From Latrodectus hesperus (lineage: Eukaryota > Arthropoda > Arachnida > Araneae > Theridiidae), in assembly GCA_037975125.1 (NCBI GenBank), contig CM075862.1, positions 60,488,779 through 60,552,778 of the forward strand: a stretch of DNA of 64,000 bases. Reading direction: 5' to 3'. This document shows, in pieces, positions 16,261-24,549 of this stretch. Below the pieces are notes generated by a model. It searched no databases and was not told the origin of the DNA. It worked only from the letters and a program-made list of their open reading frames with translations. A program made the position numbers and the translations under genes. Each line of letters opens with the position of its first letter. Position 1 is the stretch's first letter.

Positions 16261-16439
16261 AAGGACTGCACGTCCCGGGCAGTACAATCCCCTGATAGGA
16301 GGCCAAATTTAATATAAAAGAATTTACATTTCAAGAGGATACAGAGCACATTACATACACAAGCAACTAAAAATACAAGAAAATAGAAAAGATTAAAATT
16401 ATCTATACTATTTACAAACAGACCATGGTCTACTGATTT

Positions 16440-17708
16440 TTACTCTACATTACGATAAGGAGCTAATCTATCATAATGTACTACCTTTGGTTTTGAAGCA
16501 GATGATTTTCTTATACGAACCACGACGTCGTTCAGTCTTTTTAGGACTGTGTAGGGACCTTCCCAGTTGGCTTGCAACTTTGGAGAAAGTCCTTTACGTC
16601 GAATCGGGTTCCACAACCAAACTTTGTCACCTTCTTGGAATTCATGTCCCGTCGCTCTTGTGTCATACCTTGTCTTCATTCTTTCGGTCGTCAGGTTGAT
16701 TCGGTCTCGAGCGAAGTTATGGACATCTTCAAGACGTGCCTGAAGGTCTCGAAGGTATTCCTCTGGCGATGAAGATGTATCCGGTGGACGACCAAACTGA
16801 AGATCACAAGGGAGACGAAGTTCGCGACCAAAGAGCATCTGTGAAGGAGTATATCCGGTAGTCTCATGGACAGCACTGCGATATGCAAGAAGAAACAGCG
16901 GTAGCTTCAAATCCCAATCTTGCTGATTTCTGGAAACCATAAGGGAGAGGTTATTCAAGATGGTTCTGTTAAACCTCTCTACCATGCCATCCGATTGTGG
17001 GTGTAGTGGCGTGGTCTGCGTCTTGTCTATTCCGAGAATTTGACACATTCCTTTAAACACAACAGAGGTGAAATTTGTCCCTTGATCAGAATGAATTTGT
17101 AAGGGTGTGCCGAATCTGGAAACCCATTGTTGCACTAGAACCTCGGCTACTGTAGTCGCCTCTTGATCGGGGATTGCAAACGCTTCAGGCCACTTAGTAA
17201 AGTAGTCCATGACAACTAGTATGTATTTGTTGCCATTTGAGGATCGTGGTAAAGGACCCAAAATGTCCAATGCTATCCTCTCAAAAGGTGCTCCTACGTT
17301 GTACCGCTGCAACCTTCCTCGGCTACGTTTCTTCGGTCCTTTACGTGCCGCACAGTCATCACAAGATTGGCACCATTTCTCTACATCTTGTCTCGTTTTG
17401 CTCCAATAGAAGCGTTCTCGAACTTTCTGTAGAGTTTTCATTACTCCGAAGTGGCCTCCAGTTGAGCTACTGTGCAATTCTTTCAAAACATCTGAAATTC
17501 TTGATTTTGGAAGAACAAGCTGCCATTTGAAATTACGTCCATCATCGGACTCCCATTTCCTGTATAAGACACCATTTCTTATATGGAGTGAGTCCCAAAG
17601 AGCCCAATATTGCTTAGTAGCAGGACTGTAGGTGGAGATATCCTGCCAACTTGGTCTCATACTAGAAGATTCTTTCAATTCAAGAATTGGATTTATATCT
17701 GGGTCTTC
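16440..17708 (-). CDS. Gypsy integrase (3' part of pol)
   Basis: Integrase cuts and joins the element's DNA ends into the genome. The open stretch of 412 codons shows an HHCC zinc-binding N-terminus (H69, H76, C106, C109, counted from the first Met), a DDE catalytic core (D138 in LDILGPLP, D198 in HSDQGTNF, E234 in DGMVERFNRT, with 35 residues between the last two) and a GPY/F-like C-terminus near NWEGPYTVLKRL. The first Met is not a real start: upstream residues in this frame still resemble the RNase H-integrase linker. It is one base out of frame with the upstream pol frame, apparently by loss of a single A in a short A run (17,709-17,712). The stop falls about 190 bp before the 3' LTR, so no env is encoded. 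Confidence 0.93.
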   Translation of the reverse strand, partial: EDPDINPILELKESSSMRPSWQDISTYSPATKQYWALWDSLHIRNGVLYRKWESDDGRNFKWQLVLPKSRISDVLKELHSSSTGGHFGVMKTLQKVRERFYWSKTRQDVEKWCQSCDDCAARKGPKKRSRGRLQRYNVGAPFERIALDILGPLPRSSNGNKYILVVMDYFTKWPEAFAIPDQEATTVAEVLVQQWVSRFGTPLQIHSDQGTNFTSVVFKGMCQILGIDKTQTTPLHPQSDGMVERFNRTILNNLSLMVSRNQQDWDLKLPLFLLAYRSAVHETTGYTPSQMLFGRELRLPCDLQFGRPPDTSSSPEEYLRDLQARLEDVHNFARDRINLTTERMKTRYDTRATGHEFQEGDKVWLWNPIRRKGLSPKLQANWEGPYTVLKRLNDVVVRIRKSSASKPKVVHYDRLAPYRNVE

Positions 17709-20041
17709 TTTTGGGCTTCCCTAAGTCCTTCATCACTCCATGGGTCTGGTTTTGATGGAGGTGAAACAGTAACTTGGCGTACCGAAGTATTTATCAGCTG
17801 ATAGTTCTTCTCTACTCTAGAACAGTATCGGCAGCTTTCATTACATGGCTTCCTTGATAGTGCATCAGCATTTCCATGAAGAGTTCCTTTGCGATGACGT
17901 ATTTCAAAGTCAAACTCCTGGAGTCGTTGAATCCATCTGGCTACCTGTCCTTCCGGATTTTTAAAATTTAAAAGCCAGGTTAAGGATGCGTGATCTGTCC
18001 GGAGCAAGAACTTTCTTCCATAGAGATAATGGTGGAAATGTTCTATGGCTTTAACGATTGCCAGCAATTCCTTCCTGGTTGTACAGTAATTCCGCTCTGG
18101 TTTCGATAGACATTTACTCCAATAAGCAATGACATATTCTTTATCATCAATTTCTTGCGACAAAACAGCTCCGATATTTTCGTTGCTGGCATCCGTATCT
18201 AAAATGAATAATTTTTCGGGCTGGGGATATGCAAGAACGGGCGAAGATGTCAACGCCTCCTTCAGTTGTTTAAAAGCTTTCTCACATTCATCTGTCCATA
18301 GAAATCTCTGTTTAACTTCTGTCAACTTGTGAAGGGGTCTGGCAATACTTGAAAAACCCTTAACAAATTTCCTGTAATATGTGCATAGTCCAAGAAAACT
18401 TCTTAATTGGTGGACATCTTTTGGACGACTCCAGTCCTTAACTGCAGAGATCTTTTCAGGATCTGTTCTTACACCTTCAGCAGAGATAATGTGTCCCAGA
18501 TAGCTTACTTCACGTCGGAATAAATTACATTTGCAAGGATTCAGCTTCAGGTTGGCCATTTTTAATTTTTCCAGCACCTTTCGGATGTTTCTTAAATGGT
18601 CTTCGAATGTGCGCCCTACAATAATGATATCGTCCAAATATACCAAACAGGCTTCGTAGGAAAGTCCTCGTAATACTGTCTCCATCAGGCGCTCAAACGT
18701 TGCAGGTGCATTGCAAAGCCCAAATGGCATAACCTTGAACTGCCAAAGTCCTTGTCCTGTGGTGAATGCAGTCTTTTCTCGATCCTCAGGATGTATCTCT
18801 ACTTGCCAATAACCACTCTTGAGATCCAAAGTCGAAAACCATTGTTTTCCGGATAAAGCATCAAGTGTATCGTCAATCCTAGGAAGAGGGTAACTATCTT
18901 TTTTAGTGATGTTGTTTAACCGACGATAGTCAACGCAGAATCGGGTAGAACCATCTTTCTTCCGAACTAAAACAATAGGCGAAGCCCAAGGACTCTCTGA
19001 TGGCTCAATAATGTCATTCTGCTGCATTTCCATCAGAAGATTATCCACCTCTTCCTGCTTAGCGAATGGCAATCTTCTCGGATGTTGTTTAATGGGTGGA
19101 TGATTTCCTGTATTGATTCGGTGCTGCGTCAATTTGGTTCGCCCAACATCATCTGATTTCTTGGAAAAGAGATCTCCGAATTCTAATAATAAATTTCTTG
19201 CAGCATTCCTCTGTTTATCATCTAACTCTGCTCTCTGAAGGAGTTCATTAATTAGAGTGTCAGGAGGCTCAGATAGTGTGGCTTGACAATTTCGGTTAAT
19301 ACAGGTCACTGGAGTGCAAGTCGCTAGCACTTCTCCTTCTTTTATAAGTTTTACCTTATTACTTAGATTAGCAACTCTTACCGGGATTACATTTCGTGAA
19401 AGGTCGACGAGTGAAGAAGCCACTAGTACTCCTTTAACGCTATTGTCGGAATCTGGGTATTCAGTCAATCCATAATGAAAATTATTATCTTCTGAAAGAG
19501 CTCCGCAAACTATTGTCTCAGTTCTTGGTGGTAATGTTGTTTCACTCTTCGCAGTTATATGATGGACTGTTTTAATATCTGAATATTTCGTCTTAAAAAT
19601 CGCTATGTCTTCAGAACATGAGTGTAGTTCATTATTTTTAAAATCTAACTTGAAATGGTTTTCTTTGAGAAAGTCCAATCCGAGAATAAATTCGTCATTT
19701 ATATCAGCGACATATGCCATATGATGGTACACGGCATTACCAAATGCAATGTTTAGATTTATTTTTCCATGCACTTTAATCTTGTCACCTGTCACAGTTT
19801 GGAGGGTAATGCAGGGCGGCGTCCAGATGAGTTTGTCACCAAGTTTGCGAGCCAAATCTGTCCTAATGATAGTTACGTTGGCTCCAGTATCGATTATCAT
19901 TCTGCAGGGAACTTCGTTGACATGTCCCATAACGAAAAGTCCGTTGTCGCCGCTACTTACGGAAGAAATGTGAAACAATTTGAAATGGGGCTTCTGACTC
20001 TCTGGACATCTCCGCCCCGCGAGATGGCCACATATTAGTTT
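17693..20041 (-). CDS. Gypsy pol: protease, reverse transcriptase, RNase H
   Basis: This is the catalytic polyprotein of the element. Counting from the TTG codon at 19,978: an aspartic protease with DTG at 30-32; reverse transcriptase with LDLKSGYWQ (D385), MPFGLCNAPATF and the YLDD box at 447-450; RNase H with LDTDAS (D596), RKELLA (E637) and RTDHASL (D662). No ATG is needed, because the frame is open upstream and overlaps the end of gag in the -1 frame, so it is probably made as a Gag-Pol fusion by -1 frameshifting. The overlap encodes CGHLAGRRCP, which looks like the second half of a zinc knuckle. The frame ends in a stop at 17,693-17,695 because of the one-base lesion near 17,710; without it the frame would run into the integrase. 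Confidence 0.95.
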   Translation of the reverse strand, partial: KLICGHLAGRRCPESQKPHFKLFHISSVSSGDNGLFVMGHVNEVPCRMIIDTGANVTIIRTDLARKLGDKLIWTPPCITLQTVTGDKIKVHGKINLNIAFGNAVYHHMAYVADINDEFILGLDFLKENHFKLDFKNNELHSCSEDIAIFKTKYSDIKTVHHITAKSETTLPPRTETIVCGALSEDNNFHYGLTEYPDSDNSVKGVLVASSLVDLSRNVIPVRVANLSNKVKLIKEGEVLATCTPVTCINRNCQATLSEPPDTLINELLQRAELDDKQRNAARNLLLEFGDLFSKKSDDVGRTKLTQHRINTGNHPPIKQHPRRLPFAKQEEVDNLLMEMQQNDIIEPSESPWASPIVLVRKKDGSTRFCVDYRRLNNITKKDSYPLPRIDDTLDALSGKQWFSTLDLKSGYWQVEIHPEDREKTAFTTGQGLWQFKVMPFGLCNAPATFERLMETVLRGLSYEACLVYLDDIIIVGRTFEDHLRNIRKVLEKLKMANLKLNPCKCNLFRREVSYLGHIISAEGVRTDPEKISAVKDWSRPKDVHQLRSFLGLCTYYRKFVKGFSSIARPLHKLTEVKQRFLWTDECEKAFKQLKEALTSSPVLAYPQPEKLFILDTDASNENIGAVLSQEIDDKEYVIAYWSKCLSKPERNYCTTRKELLAIVKAIEHFHHYLYGRKFLLRTDHASLTWLLNFKNPEGQVARWIQRLQEFDFEIRHRKGTLHGNADALSRKPCNESCRYCSRVEKNYQLINTSVRQVTVSPPSKPDPWSDEGLREAQKKTQI

Positions 20042-20044
20042 CCC
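19987..20044 (-). promoter_or_regulatory. Predicted -1 ribosomal frameshift signal (gag/pol)
   Basis: In element sense the last gag codons read G GGA AAC TAA, which is a canonical X XXY YYZ slippery heptamer GGGAAAC (20,038-20,044) directly before the gag stop. Seven nucleotides later a 10-bp stem forms between TGGCCATCTC (20,021-20,030) and GAGATGTCCA (20,003-20,012), with one C-U mismatch. The loop GGGGC (20,014-20,018) is complementary to GCCCC (19,987-19,991), so an H-type pseudoknot is possible. The pol frame is exactly -1 relative to gag. Confidence 0.8.
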
Positions 20045-21246
20045 TGTTGTGGTGGAAGATCATTTCCACCCTCTTTTTGTTTCGGGCAGTCTCTATGGAC
20101 GTGTCCGACTGCACCGCAAGTCCAACATTGAATCTTCATGTTTCTGCCACCTTTACTCATTTCTAAGCTACGGACTTTTCGCCGCAGATCTTCAATTTGC
20201 TTTCTTAAATTACAGTCCGTATCAGTAGCAGAGACGGCTCTGATTGAGTGCCGGTCTTTACGCGCGGCCTGCTGGGCAGCCTCTATCTTATGTGCGTATA
20301 CTAGGGCAGATCCGATATCCTTGACATCGGCGAGTCTAAGTGTTTTCTGTATCTCTGGATCCCGCACACTATCGATGAAGTGATGGAGAGCCAAATCTTG
20401 ACGTGTCTCAGCTGGGCAGTCCGAAAATGCTAGATGGGAAAGTCGCTGAATATCGGCAGCCAATTCTTGTAGACTTTCACCCGCTTTTTGATAGCGGGAC
20501 TTTAACTGTAGTCTGCTATATTCTTTGGTGCACTTATCTCCAAACCGCAGCTCAAGCGCACTCGATAAGGCTTGGAAATCGTGCCTCTGTTCCTCCGGAA
20601 GCGTCTCGAGGATGTCAGCCGCGTCTCCTCTTAAAGAAGCCGCCAGGTGAAAAGCTTGGGCTCGGGGATTCCATCCATTAGCTTCCGCTACCATCATAAA
20701 CTGGGTCTTGTATACTTGCCAGGATGATTTCCCATCAAATGTTGAGAGTTTAATATTGGCTAGGGATGGCACAAATGCCACGTTGGGTTCCTCATGTCTG
20801 TTTGACATTTGCTTCTTCAAGCTTTCAATCTCCTTATTGATATTGTCTAATGCTTCTTCCACGTTTTCTTCTATCTCTAGAACTTTAGTTTCTACTGAAG
20901 TTACCTTATCCTCCATTGCATTCATCTTCTCCTGAATGATGTTGGAGAATTCTTCTTTAACACTTACAATGTCCTTCTTAAGCTCATCCTGTCCAGATTT
21001 TATCTCTTTCATCATCTCGGCGTTAATCTCTTCTTGTCTAGCTTTCATCTCTTCTTGTCCAGCTTTCATCACCTCCTGTCCAGATTTTATCTCTTTCATC
21101 ATCTCGGTTTTAATCTCTTCTTGTCCAGCTTTCATCTCGGTTTTCATATCTTCTTGTCCAGCTTTCATCTCAGCCATCTGCTCCGCTAATTTTTCGAGAA
21201 GACTTTTCATTAAATCCATATCCATTTTTCTTGTGACACGCTGCAT
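20035..21246 (-). CDS. Gypsy Gag (capsid/nucleocapsid polyprotein)
   Basis: Gag assembles the virus-like particle and binds the element RNA. I chose the Met at 21,246 (MQRVTRKMDMDL), 403 residues, because the frame upstream runs through the primer-binding site into U5, which is not expected to be translated; the Met at 21,231 is an alternative. The N-terminal third is a long charged coiled coil made of roughly 11-residue units of the type KAGQEEMKxEM. The middle (from about SLANIKLSTFDGKSSW) resembles the Ty3-type capsid domain. One CCHC zinc knuckle, CWTCGAVGHVHRDC, lies near the end. The stop immediately follows the slippery heptamer. Repeats of this coiled-coil type are, from memory, frequent in Gag-like proteins of spiders. 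Confidence 0.92.
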   Translation of the reverse strand: MQRVTRKMDMDLMKSLLEKLAEQMAEMKAGQEDMKTEMKAGQEEIKTEMMKEIKSGQEVMKAGQEEMKARQEEINAEMMKEIKSGQDELKKDIVSVKEEFSNIIQEKMNAMEDKVTSVETKVLEIEENVEEALDNINKEIESLKKQMSNRHEEPNVAFVPSLANIKLSTFDGKSSWQVYKTQFMMVAEANGWNPRAQAFHLAASLRGDAADILETLPEEQRHDFQALSSALELRFGDKCTKEYSRLQLKSRYQKAGESLQELAADIQRLSHLAFSDCPAETRQDLALHHFIDSVRDPEIQKTLRLADVKDIGSALVYAHKIEAAQQAARKDRHSIRAVSATDTDCNLRKQIEDLRRKVRSLEMSKGGRNMKIQCWTCGAVGHVHRDCPKQKEGGNDLPPQQGN

Positions 21247-21258
21247 CAACTCTTCAAC

Positions 21259-21274
21259 CCCACTTCTGACACCA
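21259..21274 (-). promoter_or_regulatory. Primer-binding site, tRNA-Leu type
   Basis: Two bases inside the 5' LTR, element sense reads TGGTGTCAGAAGTGGG. This is complementary to the 3' end (CCCACTTCTGACACCA) of tRNA-Leu(CAG) as I remember it from animal genomes, a 16-nt match including CCA. It would prime minus-strand DNA synthesis. Confidence 0.75.
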
Positions 21275-21276
21275 GT

Positions 21277-21879
21277 TGTACCGAACTCCACGGGTTCGTG
21301 TTGATTGAGAGTTGAATAAAGCAACCACTTAATGAACACAAGACTTTTATTCGTAAAAACTTCACTAGATAAACGAAATTCCCGCTGTAACAATCACAAT
21401 TATACAGCTACAAATCGTCAGATATAACGAGAAACAGCTTCTAATCACAGGTCTCAAATACCTCAGACAGAGAACAACTAGCAGTCACAACTAATCGTCT
21501 TCACTCACTGATTGTCTTCACAAAAACTCTACTACTATTCCATGTCGGGCTGCGGTATTTATACCTGACTTGGCGGAGAAATCTACCAATTTCGCCAAGG
21601 CTCTGGAAGCTTCTAGGCTATCTCGGAAAATATTGGTCCTAGAGCTTAGGTGATGGCTGTTTCCAGAAGTATCGATTTCTCGCCAAGTCGCCAAGAATCT
21701 CGCCAACCGTCGCCAAGTCGCCAAGAATATCGCCAAATGTCGCCAAGTCGCCAAATCATTAGGAAATCCGCTTTTAAACTACAACACGTCTAAATACCGC
21801 AATTTTTGCCCAAAATGTGAGAATTTCTGATCTGTCTGAGATATTTTAAGACAAATATAATCATTATTTACAAATTTGT

Positions 21880-21883
<4 letters not shown>
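21277..21883 (-). repeat. 5' LTR of the Gypsy element
   Basis: It has the same length (607 bp) as the other LTR and about four differences, for example near 21,286, 21,289, 21,412 and 21,657. The TATA box is at 21,556-21,563 and AATAAA at 21,346-21,351. This copy would drive transcription towards lower coordinates. Confidence 0.95.

Positions 21884-21972
<89 letters not shown>
21884..21972. repeat. (TA)n tract, right half of the Gypsy insertion site
   Basis: The TA run resumes immediately after the 5' LTR, mirroring 15,554-15,641. Confidence 0.95.
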
Positions 21973-21977
<5 letters not shown>

Positions 21978-23570
21978 ATGCAATTTTATTATTTTTTTAT
22001 TTTGTATCCATTTTATATTCATTTTTTTATAATACTCTCTTCCTTATGTTTAGCGATTTCTTTTGTTTACTGAAAGGACATGCTATCTATAAATGCACAC
22101 AAGGTATGTGTTTGAAATGAAGAAATTACTTTCATAAGAATGCACTTTTTATAAGAAAAGATATATGAAAGAATATTCTTATGTGCTTCTTTGAAGATAT
22201 TTTAACAAAAGAATGTATAACAGTATCTTTTTCTCAATATCAACAATAGACTTTTTTCTTCTTTGAAAATACATATTTTATGTAATCCAAGCACAATATG
22301 GTTTTAAACATTAGAAAAAAGCATTTCTTTTGTGAAAAAATGTTAATAAAATATTTTATCATTTTAAGCACCTTATTTTTTAGTTTAATAATACCTTACC
22401 ATATTTGAAATTTATTTTATAAGCAAACACTTTTGCATGAACCGATCATCTACAAGCATTTTAACCATTTTGTCAAATAAAAATATACTCTGTGTATTTT
22501 TATTTCTTATTAGTTGGCTGAATAAATTATACAATTAATTATTTTCTATAGATTGTGCAGATTTCTCTTTCGTTATCAAATAATATATTTTATTTCTATC
22601 GTGTACATACATTGATTTCTTTTTTGATGCCTTATACTTTTTAAAACCAAACTCACTCCTAAAATTTTAGCATTTTTTTGATTAAACTTTACATAGATTT
22701 AAAGCTTGTTTTTTTTGTAAAATATACAACGTGTAATATGTGTGCATATATAAGGTCACACCACTTATTACTTCTTGCATTTACTATTGAGAGAAGATGC
22801 AATAAAATTTTGTACATACAATTTCATTTGTTATATTTTTGGTCCTAGATTATTTTATCTGAAATTTTATTGTAGAAGCAAAATTATTGGAAGTAATACG
22901 CAAAAATGTATAACGCTACATATTGAATTTACTATTTAAAAAAATGTATTTTATGTAGTATATATTTAGCATTGTGTAAATTATGACTCAAAAATATTAT
23001 CAAAACATTATAATTCATATAAATTCATTTCTGAAAAATAACGTAGGAAACAATTAAGTTAAAATAGTATGCCTAAACATATTTATTGTTTTAAAATGTG
23101 AAATCTGCTAAAGAGTAATGTGTAAAAAACATTAGCTAATCAATATTTACATACTTTCTACTTTCATAAGAAATTGACTTAAAGTATGTTAACTGTCTAA
23201 TATATTAGCAACTAACGATATTTAATATCTTTTGGTTCTACGTTTAGTTGATGTTCTAATATAATATTTCCAATATTTAGATTGTGAGTTTGTAAAAATG
23301 AGTGTTACATCTTCTCCTAAAACTGTCCTAAGACTAAATCATGTACAAATTTATAAATTCATCTTAAAAATTCTTTTTGCGCTTACATACACTGAAACTT
23401 CTACTCGTATAACAATTATTAGTGATTTACCAATTGATAATATTATTTTTTAGTTGATTGATATTTTATTTTATAATTCACCTTGAATAGTTTTGGATTC
23501 TAGGCATAAGAAAACTTCTATAAAATATTTTTTAACGTTATTTTTTAATATTTTTTTAATTTTTATTAAA
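21973..23570. other. AT-rich stretch without recognisable gene
   Basis: Only short open frames; no repeat family or RNA gene recognised. Confidence 0.5.
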
Positions 23571-23815
23571 CCGAACTCCTTGGAACGAGATCACATATGG
23601 GCCAAGGCCTACAGTACCCATAACTGTTTTCATGTCTGAGGGCCTGGGGAGCGAAACGTATATCCCAGCTAGGTGATCAATCTAACGTGAGATCCCCAGT
23701 GTTTAGTTCCCAAGCATGCTTGGTACTCAGTTTGAGTCAATCTTGCCCTGCCGGTGGATCAAACCTGGGATCTGTGCCTTATGAGCGTAAAATTCTGCCA
23801 CGAAGCCCCCGAGCA
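23571..23815 (-). mobile_element. tRNA-derived SINE (minus strand)
   Basis: This island has clearly ordinary base composition in an AT-rich setting. On the minus strand it starts with a tRNA-like head: GGGCTTCGTGGCAGAATTTT (A-box region) and a B-box-like GGTTTGATCC, then about 170 bp of unrelated body and an AT-rich tail. It differs in sequence from the SINEs at 24.2, 27.9 and 61.1 kb. Confidence 0.6.
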
Positions 23816-24155
23816 TTTTTTTTTATGGTTATTACTTCAATTATTTTATAGCAAGTACTTTTTATGGAAAAAAATATGCTTAAGAAATGCTTTTCCATAT
23901 TTAACATCTCTTGTCATGAAAGGTAAAAATCTCAACTAAGACATTAATGTATTAAAATCCAATTGAACCACTGATAGAAACCAGATCATGAATTTTGAAA
24001 CAACCGGATCACTGATCGATCTGGATACTCTGGCAATAGCTTAAAATTTATTCAAAAAGAGATTTTTTTTTCAAATATTAGTCCTTCATTCTGATTGCAT
24101 TGGATATTGTATGTCTGTTTAACAGGTTAAGCACTTGCAGAAATTAGAATTTTAA

Positions 24156-24540
24156 TTGGCACGTGGTAGGTTAGGGTTAATGCATAGGCCTTCCATCCAA
24201 AAGAGCGGGTTTCGATTCCCAATGCCGGAAAATATCCTCCAAATACATGCAATATACGTGCTCGTTAAATCTGTGGAATCTAAAGTCTTGTGGTTGGTCG
24301 TTGAGCTGTTACCATGGGCGTAATGGTCTGGAAAAAAATTTCCTCCTCCTTGTCAAAATTGAGGGAATGAATCCTCAGGCGGAGCCATCTATCCGAGGAG
24401 TTTAGAGTAAAATCTTACTTTCACCTTCATGGTGCTCTGGTTAAACGAAAGACGCACCCTACTGACTTAAATTCACATAGCCATCGACAGAGCGAAGTTG
24501 GTATGTTCAAGTGTCATAAGTAATAACAACCCAACAACAT
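24156..24540 (+). mobile_element. tRNA-derived SINE, 'ATGCCGG' family, copy 1
   Basis: The head contains a B-box-like GGTTTCGATTCCC, followed by a body shared with 45,910-46,300 (for example ATATACGTGCTCGTTAAATC, GTTACCATGGG and a CTTTCACCTTC segment) and a CAA-rich 3' end. The 8-bp AATTTTAA occurs exactly at both edges (24,148-24,155 and 24,541-24,548), a plausible though AT-only target-site duplication. Confidence 0.75.
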
Positions 24541-24549
24541 AATTTTAAA

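Larger units (their letters stand above)
15642..21883 (-). mobile_element. Ty3/Gypsy LTR retrotransposon, nearly intact, minus strand
   Basis: The element is 6,242 bp. It has two 607-bp LTRs starting TG and ending CA, a primer-binding site, gag, pol (protease, reverse transcriptase, RNase H, integrase), a polypurine tract and no env. The order PR-RT-RH-IN and a GPY/F-type module after the integrase place it in Ty3/Gypsy; no chromodomain is visible. The LTRs differ at about four positions by eye, so the insertion is recent. The flanks are (TA)n, so a 4-bp ATAT duplication is compatible but cannot be proven. The one clear lesion in the internal region is a one-base frameshift between RNase H and integrase. 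Confidence 0.95.

Noticed and set aside
16249..16439. Possible env or third ORF downstream of integrase
   Set aside because: Only about 190 bp separate integrase from the LTR, with no open frame of useful length.
17700..17715. A second programmed frameshift between RNase H and integrase
   Set aside because: The codons around the break (GCC CAA AAG AAG) do not form an X XXY YYZ heptamer and I see no structure downstream; a single-base deletion is simpler.
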